A DNA stretch of 64,000 nucleotides from Hevea brasiliensis (GCF_030052815.1 NC_079507.1:64249144-64313143), one strand, 5' to 3'. Shown: positions 1-13,873, numbered from the stretch's first letter. A program made the numbers and translations. Notes: generated by a model from the letters alone, not told the origin.

Positions 1-147
1 CGTCATTGCTAGCACAAAAAATTAAAGAAAGTTTTATTCATCTATCACGGAATTCTTTTTTGAATTTCATGTTATTCGCATGTTTATTTTGTTGACAAAT
101 TACAGCTTTAAAGCAAAACAATTATATGTTATATATTACATTTGCAG

Positions 148-3100
148 GTTCTCAAGTATTTCCTTCATCCCATTGTCCAAGCAATGTTCACTGGAATGAT
201 GATGGTCTTGAGAAGGATCTATACATCCAGACTACTACTATGACTGTTTTGGCAATGGATGGGAGGAGGCGGTGGTTGGATATACAGAAATTGGTTAGTT
301 TTGCCAAAGTTTCTCAGTAGTTGTTGTGAAAAGTTTAACTAATGCTGTTTATCTTTGATCTTGTATGTGGTAATATGTTTAGATTGTTGATTCTTGAGAG
401 TTCACTTAGACCTTTTATTTCCTTGTTTCCTGCATCTGTCTTCCAGCCTTGCATTTAACGCTTCTCCCAAATTTAAATATTTTTTGAATTGAATTTTGTG
501 TATAAACTGTTGAAACTTGTTTTGGGCCAATTTTTGACTGCCTTCCTCTTGATCAATAATCTCCTAAAACTCATTGCAGTTCTAGTTTTTGTTATTCAAG
601 CTGAATCATGCTTCTATCTTTATGCATTTAAAGATCTCAAGATCAGTATTTGCAGTTGTTGATTTTCCCCCTTAAAATATTTTGTTCATATTTTTCCTTT
701 ATTTTCTAAATTCATGAACCCACACAAATGGAAAGTTGCTTAGAGTTTAACTTTTGTCCATAGGGTTCAAATGGAAAAAGCCATTTCATCTTTGTGACAA
801 ATCTTGCTCCATGTTTTGGGGTAAGACTTCATCTTTGGCCTGAAAAGGCAAAACTGACTTCAGACTTGGCTGCAAGTAAACGGGTTGTAGAAGTAACATC
901 AAAGTTGGTGAAGATTCCTTCACGTCCAGCACCAAGACAGGTATTAAATACTTATTATTTTCTGGTAGGAAAATTTTATATTACTGGATCAGATGCTGCC
1001 TATTATTCTATATGCTTCTTTATTTCTTGTTCCTTGTAATGGTGAATCTTACAGTTTGTTAGTAAGTGGAGATTTAATGTTTTCTGCCTTCATAGATTGG
1101 TTGGTTAAACAATTGTCGAGTGATAGACTTACTGTATTTTCTGAATTTTCTGCTTGTTTATCAGATGGAACCTGGTAGTCAGACTGAGCAAGCACCTCCA
1201 TCTGCTGTACTTTGTTTGAGTCCAGAGGAGATGCAGGGTTTCAGATTCCTGACTATCTCTGTTGCTCCTCGTCCGGTATTATTTTCCTTCATTCTTTTTC
1301 ATGATCTTTCCTTTTTCTAAACATTAGTGGAATCTGCCTAAGATAGGTTTCTTGTATTATTTTAGTTGTCTGCTTTAATCTTTTACTTATCTCATGGGTT
1401 ACCCTCTGTAGGCATGTATTCTGAAACTATGCAATTTTTTACACTGTCGATGACAGTAAATATAACGTAGGAGGATCGTATATGTATTTGGAGCTGCAAA
1501 TAAATTGCAAAAGCTCAGGCTTTCAAGCTTCCAAAGTGAATAAAATTGGCTACACATTATTTTCTGGCTTGTCTACCTAACCTGAGCTGGCCAGAGTTTG
1601 GCTTGAGTGGGCCTTTGACCAGGCTTATCAAGCATCTATGTAATTTTGCATTAGCTTTGAATACTACTGTTTCTAAAGTTTGCATCTTCACCCATATGTG
1701 TGCTTGCTGTATAATATCCAGTAACATGTAAATGACCTATCCTTTATTTTTTCCTGCAATGATGCAATTAGCATGTGAATCATATGCCGTGGTTTTGCCA
1801 ATTTGCTATTTCCCTATTAGCAAATTAGTCACTGGAAATTTTTATTAGGCTACTTATCATTTTTACACAGTAAACTAAGGAATATTTGTATTACGCTTTT
1901 TGGCACAGCATTTATTTTTATTTTTATATTTTTTCCCTTGAATTGTGCAGCTACTCCCGTCTGATGATATACTTTGAAATGTTGTGAATAATTGACATGT
2001 GTGAGTTTTTTATGCCAGACCATTTCAGGCAGACCTCCACCAGCAGCTTCCATGGCAGTTGGGCAGTTTTTTAACCCAGAGGATGGGGAGAGAGATTTAT
2101 CTGCTCAATTGATGCTTCTATCTACGTATTCACAAAAGGTTAATGCTTTCATGATATGGCTGAAGTACTTCAAAGGTTTTAAATTGTAGAATCTTATCAC
2201 TGTTTGGGAGCAATAGGATGGGAAAAGTGGAGGGGAGGAAAATAAAGAGGAAAGAAAATGGAGACATGAGTTTGATTTCAATCCTTTTGGTTGGAGTGAA
2301 TAGAAAAATGCAAGGAATAAAAAGTGGAACAATACATTTTTTATCAATAGTGAAATGAAGTTGTGCCCTCTATTTTTCTTAAGAAGAAATTTTATTAGGG
2401 CAATTGAATCGAGTAATGTCACTTGAATCCTGAATATGGGAGAAAAATTTGGTGGGCCCCATGGGTGAATCTTCTTACCTCGTTTCCCTCCCCCAACTTT
2501 CATTCTCTCTCAAACAAGGGAAAGTACAAATATTTTCAAAATATTCCTCCATTAATTTCCTTTCTTCTCGCTTTCCCTCCTTCCCAAATATACTGTTATC
2601 TATAAACTGGGTTAATTTAGTTTTGGCCATGACAGTAGGTTTTTGACTAGTACATGTCGTTTGTTTTGCACAGGAAATATTTTTGAAAGAGGATCATCCC
2701 CTTGCTTTCAATTTATCATTTTCTGTTAGCTTAGGCCTTTTGCCTGTTACTTTATCTCTGAAGACTATGGGCTGTGGAATAAAAAGGTCTGGACTTCTTG
2801 CTGAAGAGGCTGGATACATGGAAAACAGTAGTAAGGAATTTATGTTTTTCTACACCTAATCTTTTAATTTTCCCTAGGCTATGTGAAATCTTTTGATTGT
2901 CCTGTGTGCATCATTCTAAATTTGGGCATGGCTACAATACAATTGTGTCAATGCAGACAATGATAAACTGTGTGAGCATGCATGTGTACACTTACTATAT
3001 GTAGGATAGAATGACGGGAGAGAAAAAAAGGCAAAAAAGCCTGAATTGGCTCCTGAACTGATGCCCGGTAGTCAATTTTCTTCCTAAATTTTGATTGGAA

Positions 3101-6100
3101 TCAATTGGGTCCTTCAACTTTGCAATTTTGACTAATTAAGTCCAATACCTAATGCTGCTAGTTTGCTCCATTAAATTGAATTGGTAAACTTCGAAACTGT
3201 CTATGGGACCCAATCTCTCTCTCCATGCTCTCCTCTCCTTCCTCATTCTCTCTCTCTCTCTCTCTCTCTCCACCTGTCAAAATCCCCTCTTCTCAACCTT
3301 ACTTGCAATAATTTTGGAGTTCCAAGGCTTGGGTAAATACCTTGTTTGTCGGCACTAACTTATTGCTTCAATGGAACAGAACATGAAAACTTGTAAATTG
3401 TGGTTTGTAGTTGGGCCAAGTGATTTCTTCTCATTCTATTCTTTTTGGTTTTCAAGAGAGTCACCAAAATTCATTGCAAAGAAATCAAATGAGCGACTGC
3501 AAAAGGGTTAATGGTGGCCAGAGCAGCATTCTGCAATGTCCATAAAGTTGACAATGGTGTGTTGTTTAAGAAATGAGCATATAAACACTCATTGTTTAAA
3601 CCCATACATTGTCAACCAGATGTTTGAGAACATAAAATGACTTATTTATTTATTTTTTTTATCATAGATGGACAAAATTTGGGGACAGGTTTTGTTGCTG
3701 ATATTCATCGTGTCTTTGAAATATAAATGACCTGCCATATGGTTCACTTTGACACTTTTGAAAGACCTATTGTTCACCGAGGACAGCTGGATATTTGTTC
3801 AAAAGCAATGGCTGAATGCATGAAACGATAATCCTGAGAAATTAATGATCACTTGACCATGGCTCTAAAGAAGATGATGTAATTTACTGTTAGAGAGAGA
3901 TTGAGGGAGGAGAAGAGATTGGTCCCACCAGTATGAATTTAATGAAGCAAACTAACAAATTTAACTATTGGACTTAAATAACCAAAATTTATCGAATCCA
4001 ATCAAAATTTGTGGGTGAAATTGACTATTTATTATAAGTTCAAGGGTCAATTTGGGTTTTTCGCTAAAAAAAAAAGCAATAGCTAATATATGACAAATTA
4101 TGCATGGAAAAGATGTCCTGTTGAAAATTTTTAATTAATTAAATCATGGTAGATATTATTCTGACTTTTCCAGTAGCTGATTCATTAGTTATCATAGATC
4201 TCCATGCTTCTTAAATCTCTCAAATTGGTTTCTCTGGAGAATGAATTGTGCTTAATTTTAAACTTTGTAAACTCAGTCATAATACATTTCTTTTCCTTTT
4301 TCTTTGATACTCTTTTGAATGCCATGCACTGAGTTGAACCCTTCTGGAATTTGTAAAATTTTTTTACTTGAAAAAGATCTTTATATTTGATTGGATTTTA
4401 TAGGATAACTCAGCTTTTATTGTTGAATTTGAAGTCAACTTGAAATTTCTTTAGCAAAGTTTCTAGATCCTTTAATTTGTCTTATTTCACTTATCCCTTA
4501 CAATTTCCTTAATGATCAAAATATTTTCTTTTTCTGCTAAGCCAGTTTTCTTTGAAATTTAGGGCTTTGCAAATTGCGGTGTTTCCCACCTGTAGCACTT
4601 GCATGGGATCCTACATCAGGTATTCACATGTTTCCTAATTTGCATGGTGAAACCATTATTGTTGATTCCTCACCAGCTCTGTGGAGTTCTACCCAGGGAT
4701 CTGAAAGAACCACTGTTCTGTTACTGGTATGAAGTTTTTAAACAAGTTTCTTTTTCTTTTTAATTTTATCACTATTGATTTTAGTCTTATTTACTTTAAT
4801 TGTTATTATTACATGTTATTGTGCCTGAATCTTTCTGCAGGTTGATCCTCATTGTTCGTATAAAATGAGCATTGCTGTTTCTGAAACGGCAGCTGCCAGC
4901 CGGTTTTTGCTTTTGTATAGTTCACAGGTGATTTTGTAGTCCTGATGTGGATGCATATTCTGTAAATAATTGCATTTGTTGTGTGTGTTTTATGCTAATT
5001 TTGGAAACTTTCATGTTTTCTTGCAGTTTCTTCTTGTCACATTTGCTATATTTTTTGTCTTTTCTTTGAATTAAGTCTTGTTTGTGTGATTCCTTGAATG
5101 CAACTACATTTGGATTTTACATGATTTATTGGGTGTGATTCACATTTTCAAGTAGAAGATAAATGTCAAATTGTGGTGTAATATTGGCCAGCTTGATGTT
5201 GCAACGATATTGCTTTGCCTTTTACATCACTATATAAATGTCACTCAAATGTATCTATTTTCAGAGGAGGCATATGGTGTTTGGGTATATAATTCTTAGT
5301 CCACCTCCACCTGAAAGAGAGACTGAGGAATATTAGTCCAAAGAAGAAAAATAAAAGGGTGGGGGACTTCAGGTGACGAAGTCATGTTAATCAATATACA
5401 TTAATTTCATTATCAAGAAACAAATTATTTGTATTTTATTGTAGTATCAATTGGAAGTTATTCAATTTTAAGTTGGATTGAGAAACACCTCTAGTTTAGA
5501 CTTTTGAGCTGTTGTACTAAATAGATGTGACAGGACCAAGAAACTAATATCTTCAAAAGGAACTCACTGTTGTGAAATTACTTCAAAAGCATTAATGAAG
5601 AACTGCTTCAATGGCTGAATGCATCTTTTTCCTCTTGTTGCTTGTCAGTTCATCAAGATGTATTTTCTGAAATACATTGAGAGATTACATACGCAGATAT
5701 ATATATATATATATATTCCCAGTTTTTTTTTCTTGGGGGGGAGGGGGGGGGGGGTGTGTTCTTTCATGTAGTGTTTTTTTTTTTTTTAATACATCTTTAC
5801 TAAATGAGATTGAGTAGTGATTTGTCCTATCAGATGCAATATCTACATGGATGGTTATTGTTATGCTTTTTGCTGGTTGTATAAAAAATCCCTGGTGAAA
5901 AAACTAATCTCTATCATGTTGTGGAACTTTTACATGCAGATAGTTGGTTTCTCCGTTGCGGTTATCTTTTTTGCTCTAATGCGACAGGCACATGCGTGGG
6001 ATCTTGATCTGCCTATGCCTTCAATGCTGACAGCTGTGGAATCAAATTTGAGAATGCCATTATCTTTCTTGCTTCTAGGAATCATACCCATTTTGTTTTC

Positions 6101-8473
6101 CTTGTTCGTTTCCTTGCTAATGTCTCAACCCCTTCCTCCTTTTGCAAGCTTCATCACTGTTTCAATTATTTGCTATTTTTTTGCAAATGGGTCCATAATT
6201 ATACTGATCATTGTTTCCCAACTGATCTTCTATGCGGCTGCCATCATACATGTTTTCATCAAGACAAGGTAAGCTAGCCCTTTTTTTGTTTGATGCTATG
6301 TAAATAATGGAATTATGGGATGATGTGCTTATTAATGTTGTAGTGATATTTTCTAGAAAAAAAAAGGTAGGTAATATTCTCTGATTTTTGTGAAAAGAGT
6401 TGTTCCATGCCTTTTTGGGGAATAGATGATGAGCCACTAACAGATATTTTCTCAATTAAATTTATTAAATTTTCACAATCACTTTACAGCAACTCTACCA
6501 TGAGAGTTTTTTGCTAGCCTTTAGTGACAGATTCTATTGATTGAAATTGATAATGATGAAATGTTTACAGAAATCTGACTGATGGAAGCCATATTGCCTT
6601 CTTGTATTTTTAATCTTGAAGTACTGCTTGATCTACTGAATGACAGAGTTGATACTTTGTAGGTGGCAAGGATGGGAAGGAAATTTTTGCTTAGGATTTC
6701 TTCATTGGTTTATTAATCTTTCCTCCAGTTTCTTTTCATTAAAGGTAAGCTCTTATCTCTGATACAAATTCTGTAATCAGAATTGAGCAGCAGTCCCTTG
6801 GAAAGACTTACACTGGTTCCTGGGCTTCACTCCTCTAAGGATAGGCCACTAGGGAGAGATTACTCGGGTAAAAAGGCCCGTAGAAATGTGACCCTTTGGG
6901 TGGTCCATTTTGATTGATATTTCTATGTTTTCTTTCTGGGACCAAAACCTCTTTCTGTACTCGTCTTTCTTTTTCTCTAGTTTATGAGAGCTCGGATTGA
7001 TTCTTTGCCTTGTTTGCTAAATCTAATTTATTGATAAAGCAGGTTGTAAGGGTTCTAAGATTCAATCCATTGCTTGTAACTGCGCTGACTGCAATTACGT
7101 TGGGATGCTTTGTTCATCCAGCTTTGGGTTTATTCATACTTCTCTTGTCTCATGCTTGGTGCTGTCATAATGCATTGTGCAGGTGCTTTTGAATCCTAAA
7201 CTTCCATATTCCTTTTTTTTTTTTAGCATCTGCTTTTTTGTCAATGCTTTTGGTAGATACAAATCCTAAGAACCGTTCCATGTTTTTGTAACAGTTTTTT
7301 GACGGCTTCCTTTCGCAGCCATGCACAGAGAAAGGAACTGTATGATTGTAAAGACAGAGGAAATGAAGGGTCTCAGGAATTTGAATTCAAAGTGGAAGAG
7401 AACAGTTCTAGTAGTCCTAACCCTTCAAAAAGTTTTGGTGAAACACAATTGGAGATCTTCCATCACCGACATGGCTTGTTGGTCTTGCATCTTCTTGCAG
7501 CAATGATGTTTGTCCCCTCTCTTGCGGCTTGGTTGCAGGTATGAATGATACATCCATTTACTTGTATGGGATTGAAGTACTGCACTGCATCACTTTTGGA
7601 GATCTTAATGTGTCTCAATTGATCTTCAAATTTGCTTTGTTGGAATGCCACAAGCCAAATTAATTCCTAAGCCTTTTCATTGACATGGGACATGATTTAT
7701 TGCTGCTATAATTTGCTTTAGTTTTCCAACTATGGAAATCAATTAATAGTTAACCTATCATAAACACAATCGTGATGTGCTTTCTTTCGCTGGTTTTGGG
7801 CTGGGAACTAACAATTCTTTCACATGGTATGAGTGCTGTATTTCCAATGGGATAAATCCTTGTTCTGCTGGTCAGCCATGCTGTTTGTTTCTTTTTTGCT
7901 TTCAATGAAAAATTATCTACATAGTGCACATTACAAAATTTTTGACACTGCTGATGGATTAATCACCAAGTTTGCTGTTGCTCATTCATTTATTTTTTGT
8001 GACCATGATTGTACAATATCAAAGCTATGGGATTATCCTTGTTTTATTTTGATACCAATGCACCAAACCTCTTGAACATTTCTTGACCATGTAGGCCCTT
8101 AATGCATCCAGTTGAATGCCTTCATGTTGGTTCTGTATGATTGCAGAGAATAGGATTGGGTCATAGCTTTCCGTGGTTCCTGGATTCAGCTCTTTGCATT
8201 GGTGTAATACTTCATGGTATCTTCAATTCAAAACCAGAGAGCAATTCTCTATTTTCCTTCCCAGCCATACTGGGGAAGAAAGTGAGATTGGATTTTGTCT
8301 ACCTGCTTGCTGGCTATTTTTCCTATCTCTGTGGTTTGGGCTTGGAGCCATACAAAGTATTTTATGCGATGGCTGCAGTAGGGTTTCTATCCTTTGCTTT
8401 GAGGACGTTACAAAGCAGGAGGGAGAAGGGAGAACTGCATTTTGGGAGAAAAAAGCATTCTCATAAACATTAA
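148..8473 (+). CDS. GPI inositol-deacylase (PGAP1-like), 3' part, 12 exons
   Basis: The product removes the inositol-linked acyl chain from GPI anchors in the endoplasmic reticulum, allowing export of GPI-anchored proteins (known for PGAP1/Bst1). Exons read from GT/AG borders and frame continuity: 148-293, 764-940, 1165-1275, 2019-2138, 2674-2830, 4563-4726, 4841-4927, 5940-6268, 6663-6744, 7043-7182, 7295-7538, 8147-8473 (stop TAA). All phases join without a break. The first exons encode a conserved lumenal stretch (NVHWNDDGLEKDLYIQ, FIFVTNLAPC, GFRFLTISVAPRP). The last five encode several hydrophobic membrane segments (for example VGFSVAVIFFAL, FLLLGIIPILFSLFVSLL) and a basic C-terminus rich in K, R and H. 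The lipase motif (GxSxG) of the family lies upstream of the window, so only the C-terminal half is present. Family assignment rests on recognised conserved blocks; fairly sure. Confidence 0.85.
3030..4064. mobile_element. Non-autonomous Mutator-like DNA transposon in PGAP1 intron
   Basis: About 150 bp at the left (3030-3185) reappears inverted at the right (about 3928-4064). Shared blocks include CAATTTTGATTGGA-type and TTAAGTCCAATA-type segments and outer ends GGCAAAAAAGCC / GCGAAAAACCC. The flanking nine bases are near-identical A-runs (3021-3029 and 4065-4073, about 7 of 9), compatible with a MULE target duplication but of low complexity. No transposase is visible. The interior holds a (TC)n tract at 3249-3270. 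It lies in the 1.7 kb intron between the fifth and sixth exons. Long inverted repeats plus a possible 9 bp duplication favour MULE over hAT. Confidence 0.65.
5696..5786. repeat. (AT)n, poly-G and poly-T simple-sequence cluster
   Basis: An (AT)n run at 5696-5716 is followed by a T run, a G-rich run (about 5737-5753, interrupted by a single A) and another T run. It lies in the intron upstream of the membrane-segment exon of the PGAP1-like gene. Confidence 0.9.
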
Positions 8474-9132
8474 GTGAGCATCTTCTGGAAGCCATACATA
8501 AATAGATTCAGAAGGTGGTTGTATGATCATTATCATGTCTTCACAAAGACCCCCATCGCTGAATATTTGGATTCCACTTTATTTGCAGGCAAGCAATGTG
8601 ATCTTCTACCATGGCTGAAAGATGTGGTTTGGGTGGGGTGGTGGTGGTGTTGCGGGGTGAAGGATGTGGGAGGTTTTGGCGGGAACGGTGGAAATTTGTT
8701 GTTATGTTGTTAACTAACAAGGCAATTTTTTATGTAGTAGTGCATTTTTTGTATATCAGCTGCTTCTTGAGATTGGCGAAAACTTTAACAAATCATAACA
8801 TTAATTTTTTTGGTTGAAGGATTTAAGAAATGTGAATCTGCTTTTATTCCCCTTCCAATTAGATGCTCAAAATTCATGTTCATTAGTCCACAAAATGGCT
8901 TCTCAGAAAAGGATTTGAAATTGGCTGTTCACTTCCAGGCACCAGTTTCAAAGGAGGGTTTCGGTTTTCATAAATAAGATGACCTCTCCTCTATCTCTCT
9001 ATTTGATATCCTCTCTTCCATCGCGAAGTGCGGCATTAGTGGCGTATTCCCGGCGGATTAACAACAAACAGCACCTCAGCTTGGGATTGCCTAATAATTC
9101 GGGGGACAAAAAAGATCAGCTTGTGTTTGGAG
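8474..9132. other. 3' UTR and spacer
   Basis: Sequence following the PGAP1-like stop codon. It includes GGTGG-rich sequence at 8620-8700 and then AT-rich DNA. The open frames here are short and have no recognisable content. I see no gene. Confidence 0.5.
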
Positions 9133-9515
9133 TAGGGATGAAAATGTGTAAGATATTGGTAAAAATTACCATATCCAAACTGCTCAAACGGGAATGTGAT
9201 TAATATTGTCAATCTCATTATTTAAATTTGTCTTAAATTTGAATAAAATTTATTCTAAATCATATAAATTCATTTTAAACTCAATTATTAATATCTAAAT
9301 AATAGTTAACCCGTTTAATTTTATATGATTTAATTAATAATATATAAGGTATATATATTTAATAATAAATTATAATTTAAATATTTAATAATTTTATAAA
9401 ATATTTAATAAATATTATTATAAAAAATATTTTATAATTAATTCATTAATTATATAAATAAATTTAAATAATAAACACCTAACATGTAAAATCAAAACAC
9501 AATTCAGTATCCCTA
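9133..9515. mobile_element. hAT-type MITE, AT-rich
   Basis: The element starts TAGGGATGAAAATG and ends CAGTATCCCTA, so its termini are inverted over TAGGGAT. It is flanked by 8 bp direct repeats GTTTGGAG (9125-9132) and GTTTGGTG (9516-9523), 7 of 8 identical, the hAT target-duplication length. The interior is over 80% A+T by eye and has no coding capacity. Confidence 0.7.
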
Positions 9516-9829
9516 GTTTGGTGTGTTTCCTTTCCTAGCCTTTCTTCTTCATTATGATAATTTGTTGCACGGTGAAAACACTCGAATCTATTCAGTTTTG
9601 GTTATTCGTAAGTTCAGCTGCATGTACAACTGTGACATAAATGTTCTCCGATACTTTCTCAGGCGTCTCTTTGGTCGCATAAATTTGAAGTCGCAGGTGT
9701 AGATTTCTCCACAGCTTGCTTCATGCCTAGCATTGTTCAATATTGTAATTTCAGGAGCCAATCTCATTTTAGAATCAATATTTATAAATCACATTAAAGC
9801 AAATCAAAAATAGAAAATTACAATCTTTA

Positions 9830-12600
9830 AGTTCGCCATGCATAAAGGGTCTAATGGTACCCTACCTTGGGAACAACGTTGTCCAAAACCTGAGCAAAAT
9901 CTATCCCATCTTCACCAACTTTTGGTCTGCAACTTGAGCAGCCCAATGCGCTTTGAAATCACATAAAGAACAGCACAAGAGACCACAAAAAATCCTACAG
10001 TAGGTATCATTCTGTCAAAATATAACTCAATATCAGTTGTAAAAAAAGATATATAGAAATCAAAAGGATAGAAAAAGCCCCTTTTTTCTTCTATACTTGT
10101 CAAGAACATCCTGATATTGCATTTTGAGAGTAGATTTTGGGTCCGCATGAACAATGAATGGTGGCCTTTGTATTCACTTTCAGCCTTCCTTAATACCCCC
10201 GTTGATTCCCCAGCAAAACCACCATAAAATAAGAGTTTCTCTGGAGTATGAACCATTCTTAGACAGCAAACACAACGTAACAGTCATTTGAATCTCAAGC
10301 ATAGAAATCAATGTGGAAGCAAGGAATTAACTGTGATTATAGTTTGTGAAGCACCAACAAATGTCAACATTTAAAAAAAGAAACATTAAGCTGAAAATTT
10401 TTTTGAAACTTATTAATTTTTTTTGAATCTGTGGAAGTAAGAAAAGTAAGCATATCAGACCATAAAGATAGAGGATGCAGTCAGAAGACAACTGACAAAA
10501 AAAATTTAAAAGTTTAATAGGTTTAACATGCTAGTTCAAATCAAATCAGATCCGTATGGTTAATATCATTTAACATGCATCCACAAAATTTTTTTGCAAA
10601 AACATATTTATGGGGAATATTTTGGAACATTCTCTTGAAGTCACGTAAAGTATAACAAAATTATGTTGGAAACTAATCAATAATCACTGAAAGATCCGGC
10701 AAGCTAAGAATTTCTCACAAATAGATTCCATCTATGATCAACAAACAATTTGACTAAATTGTTTAATCAATTGGACTGTTCAGCTTTTATGAGCAGGTGG
10801 ATTTGAATAGATAACAAGGACTTAATATTTTATGGATATGAAGTAATCTAGAAGAAATTATAACAGAAAGGACAGCTGGAAAGAATTGGGATGCTAAGGA
10901 GCCTGTGAAGGACAGCTGGAAAGGAGAAAGAGGAAATATAAATATAGGAAGAGAATGGGAAGCAGGGCATGTTTTTGTTAGCTGGTTTTATCTTTAATAG
11001 AAGGGCAGATTCTATCTGCATGGGGAATTATCCCTAGGGGCTCTTGGTAGCCATTTTGAGTGCTTGTTTCCTGTGATTTTCTTTTCATTCTAGAAATTGT
11101 AACAGATCAAAGAGGTAAGTGAGAGAAGTAGTTGTAATCCACAACCCACATGGTAAAAAGAGTATTCTGCTATTCCATTTCAATACAAAGCTCAGTTTCA
11201 ATTTGATTACAAATTCTCTTGTTCCTAACCATATCAATTGGTCCAACCGGCCGGACTTGAACCACCAACCTAAGGTCCAATAGTTAAAACTCATGTTCTT
11301 AACAACAAAATTAAATAAAAGAAATCTATCTGACACACTAAAGTTTAAACTGTCTAATTATTTTTTCCATTTTGGTATCCTGAACAAAAAAGGTCACTAG
11401 AAGGTAGAACTTGCTCTGATTGTTATCTAGCTGGCTGTCTTCATCTTAAATTTGATTCACTTCATATCTGACAGCTGATAAGTTCTTTCGATTTCACCAT
11501 CTTTCTTGCTCTGTTAAACTAAATGAAAGTGAAATGACTAGGTTTTAACTGGCGGAAGAATATAAAAACACGTACCAAAAGTCATGAGTGTGCTAGCACT
11601 TCTTTCAACCTCCTGTAAATAGAAGTACCATGAGAAACCAAATAAAAATCCATCCCCAAAATCATGAATGATAAATGCATCAAATAAACAATAAGAGGGA
11701 ACAAGCAACTAACCTGAAACATTAGCTGATGAGTGTGGCAAAGGCTCTCCGTTATGCTTTCTTCAGCAGATGTCATCCCAGTCTTTTGTTCTAAAAGAAA
11801 CTAAAATCATACAACATATACCATAAAACAACATAAAGAGTAGGGCAATATCTGATGACATATGGTTGAAAAACTTTACAAAGTTTTTCCCCCTTTTTTG
11901 AGAGCAAAAAAACTAGGTTAAAAATACTGCAAAATAGGTTTTCCTATTAGACTTTTTGCAATTCACTGTAAAAATTATCGGTACATTACTTAAACCAATC
12001 CCAACCCATCTACCTGTTTACACCTTGAGCTTCAACCAAGGGATAAACATTACATGATAGCTAGAGAACATTGAATATGTACACAACATGCTACATTAAT
12101 CTCATTGAAAGCAATGAAGCAAATACATACTGCAAACTGAGTCTGCAAATTGTGGACTCTTTTCCACCATCCGATAGAAGCTCTCTTTACAATCAAAACA
12201 GTCATTGTAAAGTCAGGCCTTAGTTCAAACCTCACTTAATTGTCATACTTCTATAAACAAAGATACAACAAAGAGGGACAAGTTATAAAACTGATTCAAC
12301 CAGCACATGGGTCATCAAACATACCAAGCAAAAGCAAGTTCATTTACCTCTACCTGAGCAGCTTTGCTCATGTTAGCCTTGGCTTGCAAATTAGCATTTC
12401 TCAAACTCAATCGCAGACTAATTTAAGGATAAGATTAGGGGAAAAATCAAATGAAAAAAAAAGGGAAGAATTAGCAAACTATCGATTTAAGGTAAGAATT
12501 AGGGACATTTGGCATTGGTTCATCCACGATTCAAGCAAGGATTGTACCGATTTCACTTTCTCGTCAGTAGGCAATTGAGGGGCAAGAAGATCAATTAGAA
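9830..12600 (-). pseudogene. SEC20-type (BNIP1-like) Golgi-to-ER SNARE pseudogene
   Basis: Conserved plant SEC20 segments lie in correct order on the minus strand, separated by intron-like gaps: about 12600-12505 (LLAPQLPTDE..SLLESW), 12416-12354 (SLRNANLQAKANM), 12188-12130 (ELLSDGGKESTI), 11776-11714 (MTSAEESITESL), 11612-11576 (EVERSASTLMTF), 10211-10097 (STGVLRKAESEYKGHHSL) and 10011-9830 (C-terminal membrane anchor VGFFVVSCAVLYV then KRIGLLKLQ). SEC20 proteins are Qb-type SNAREs of retrograde Golgi-ER transport. Damage: one base is missing after RTQNLLS, an extra base precedes MTSAEES, the acceptor before the STGVLRK exon appears changed, and the tail needs another frame change. The N-terminal exon is not found upstream, where AT-rich DNA begins. 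The retained introns show it is not a processed copy. Confidence 0.75.
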
Positions 12601-12669
12601 TAGGGAAGTAGGCAATAGAAAAATGTCCAATTTCAAGAAATCAGGGCAGCTGCTTAGGGCTCCTCGCCT

Positions 12670-13870
12670 TCTTTAATTAAAAAAATTAAAAATTATGATA
12701 TAAATATATTTAATATATAAATTAATTTTTAGAAAATAAAATTTTAAATTATAAAAAATAATAATATCTATTTATTAAAAGAATAATAATATTTATAAAA
12801 TAATTAAAAATATAATAATGAGAAAATAAATTAATAAATTTATTATATTTAATAGAGAGATACAATTTATTAAATTCACCTAAACAAGTTATTTTTTTAT
12901 AAAAAATAAAATATTTTATTTTTTAAAAATTAATTTAATAATAAAAATTAAATAAAATTAATTTAATTCCAATGGCTTCCTTCCAAATATCTTAACTTTC
13001 ACCTCAGTAGTACGAGTGAGAAGTAGACAGTTCGGTACTTCTCCATGATTACTGTTGCTTGGATACAATAAGCATTTGTGTTTTCCTTTTTCCTCTTTTC
13101 AATAGGATAAATTATTATTATTATTATTTTTTATTTTAGTCTCCCACATTTCATAAAATCAATTAATTGACCTTTTTACTCATAAAATGTGAAATTTTAT
13201 ATTAGTAAATAAATTTATAAATAAGTCAAATAAAAGATAAAATTCATTTTTGGACAAACTAAAAAGAAAAATACAAATTAAAATATCATATTTTTACATA
13301 AATTCATATAAAAAAATAATATAAACACATTAATATGTTCAATAAAAAATTTTAAAAAATTTTGAGACTCTATACAAGTGAATCTCAGATTTAATTTCAC
13401 TGATTATTATATTTTTCGATATTGAAATAATAATAAGGAAAAAAAAATAGAAAACTACTTATTATGCTGCCTTCTGCCAGTTCAAAACATTACGGAGGGA
13501 TACTCAGTGATACTTAGGGTATGTTTGATATAATGTAATTAAGATTTTTAATATAATTATAATTATATTAAATATTTAATATTATTATTATTTAATTATT
13601 ATTATTATTATTTTATTATTATCTTCATCATCACTGTATCTCATTTTTATCATTATTATAATTATTATTATTATCGCTGTCATTACGATTATTACTACTA
13701 GTTCGTTATTATAAATAAATAAATTAATAGTTATAATTATTATTATTTATTATTAGTGATATAAATAAATTAAAATTATTATTATATTATATTAATTATA
13801 TTTTTATTTTAAAAAAATAAAAATATAATGATAATTATATTATGTAATAATTTTAATTGTAATACATGAT
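12670..13870. other. AT-rich spacer with (ATT)n expansions
   Basis: Long A/T-only stretches, with ATT trinucleotide expansions around 13575-13625 and 13660-13680. No gene, RNA gene or transposon end could be recognised. Confidence 0.7.
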
Positions 13871-13873
13871 TTA

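Noticed and set aside
2105..2503. 132-codon minus-strand frame in the PGAP1-like gene
   Set aside because: Overlaps an exon and intron of the plus-strand gene and has low-complexity content.
12240..12578. 112-codon plus-strand frame
   Set aside because: Lies opposite the SEC20 pseudogene exons, whose conserved motifs read on the minus strand.
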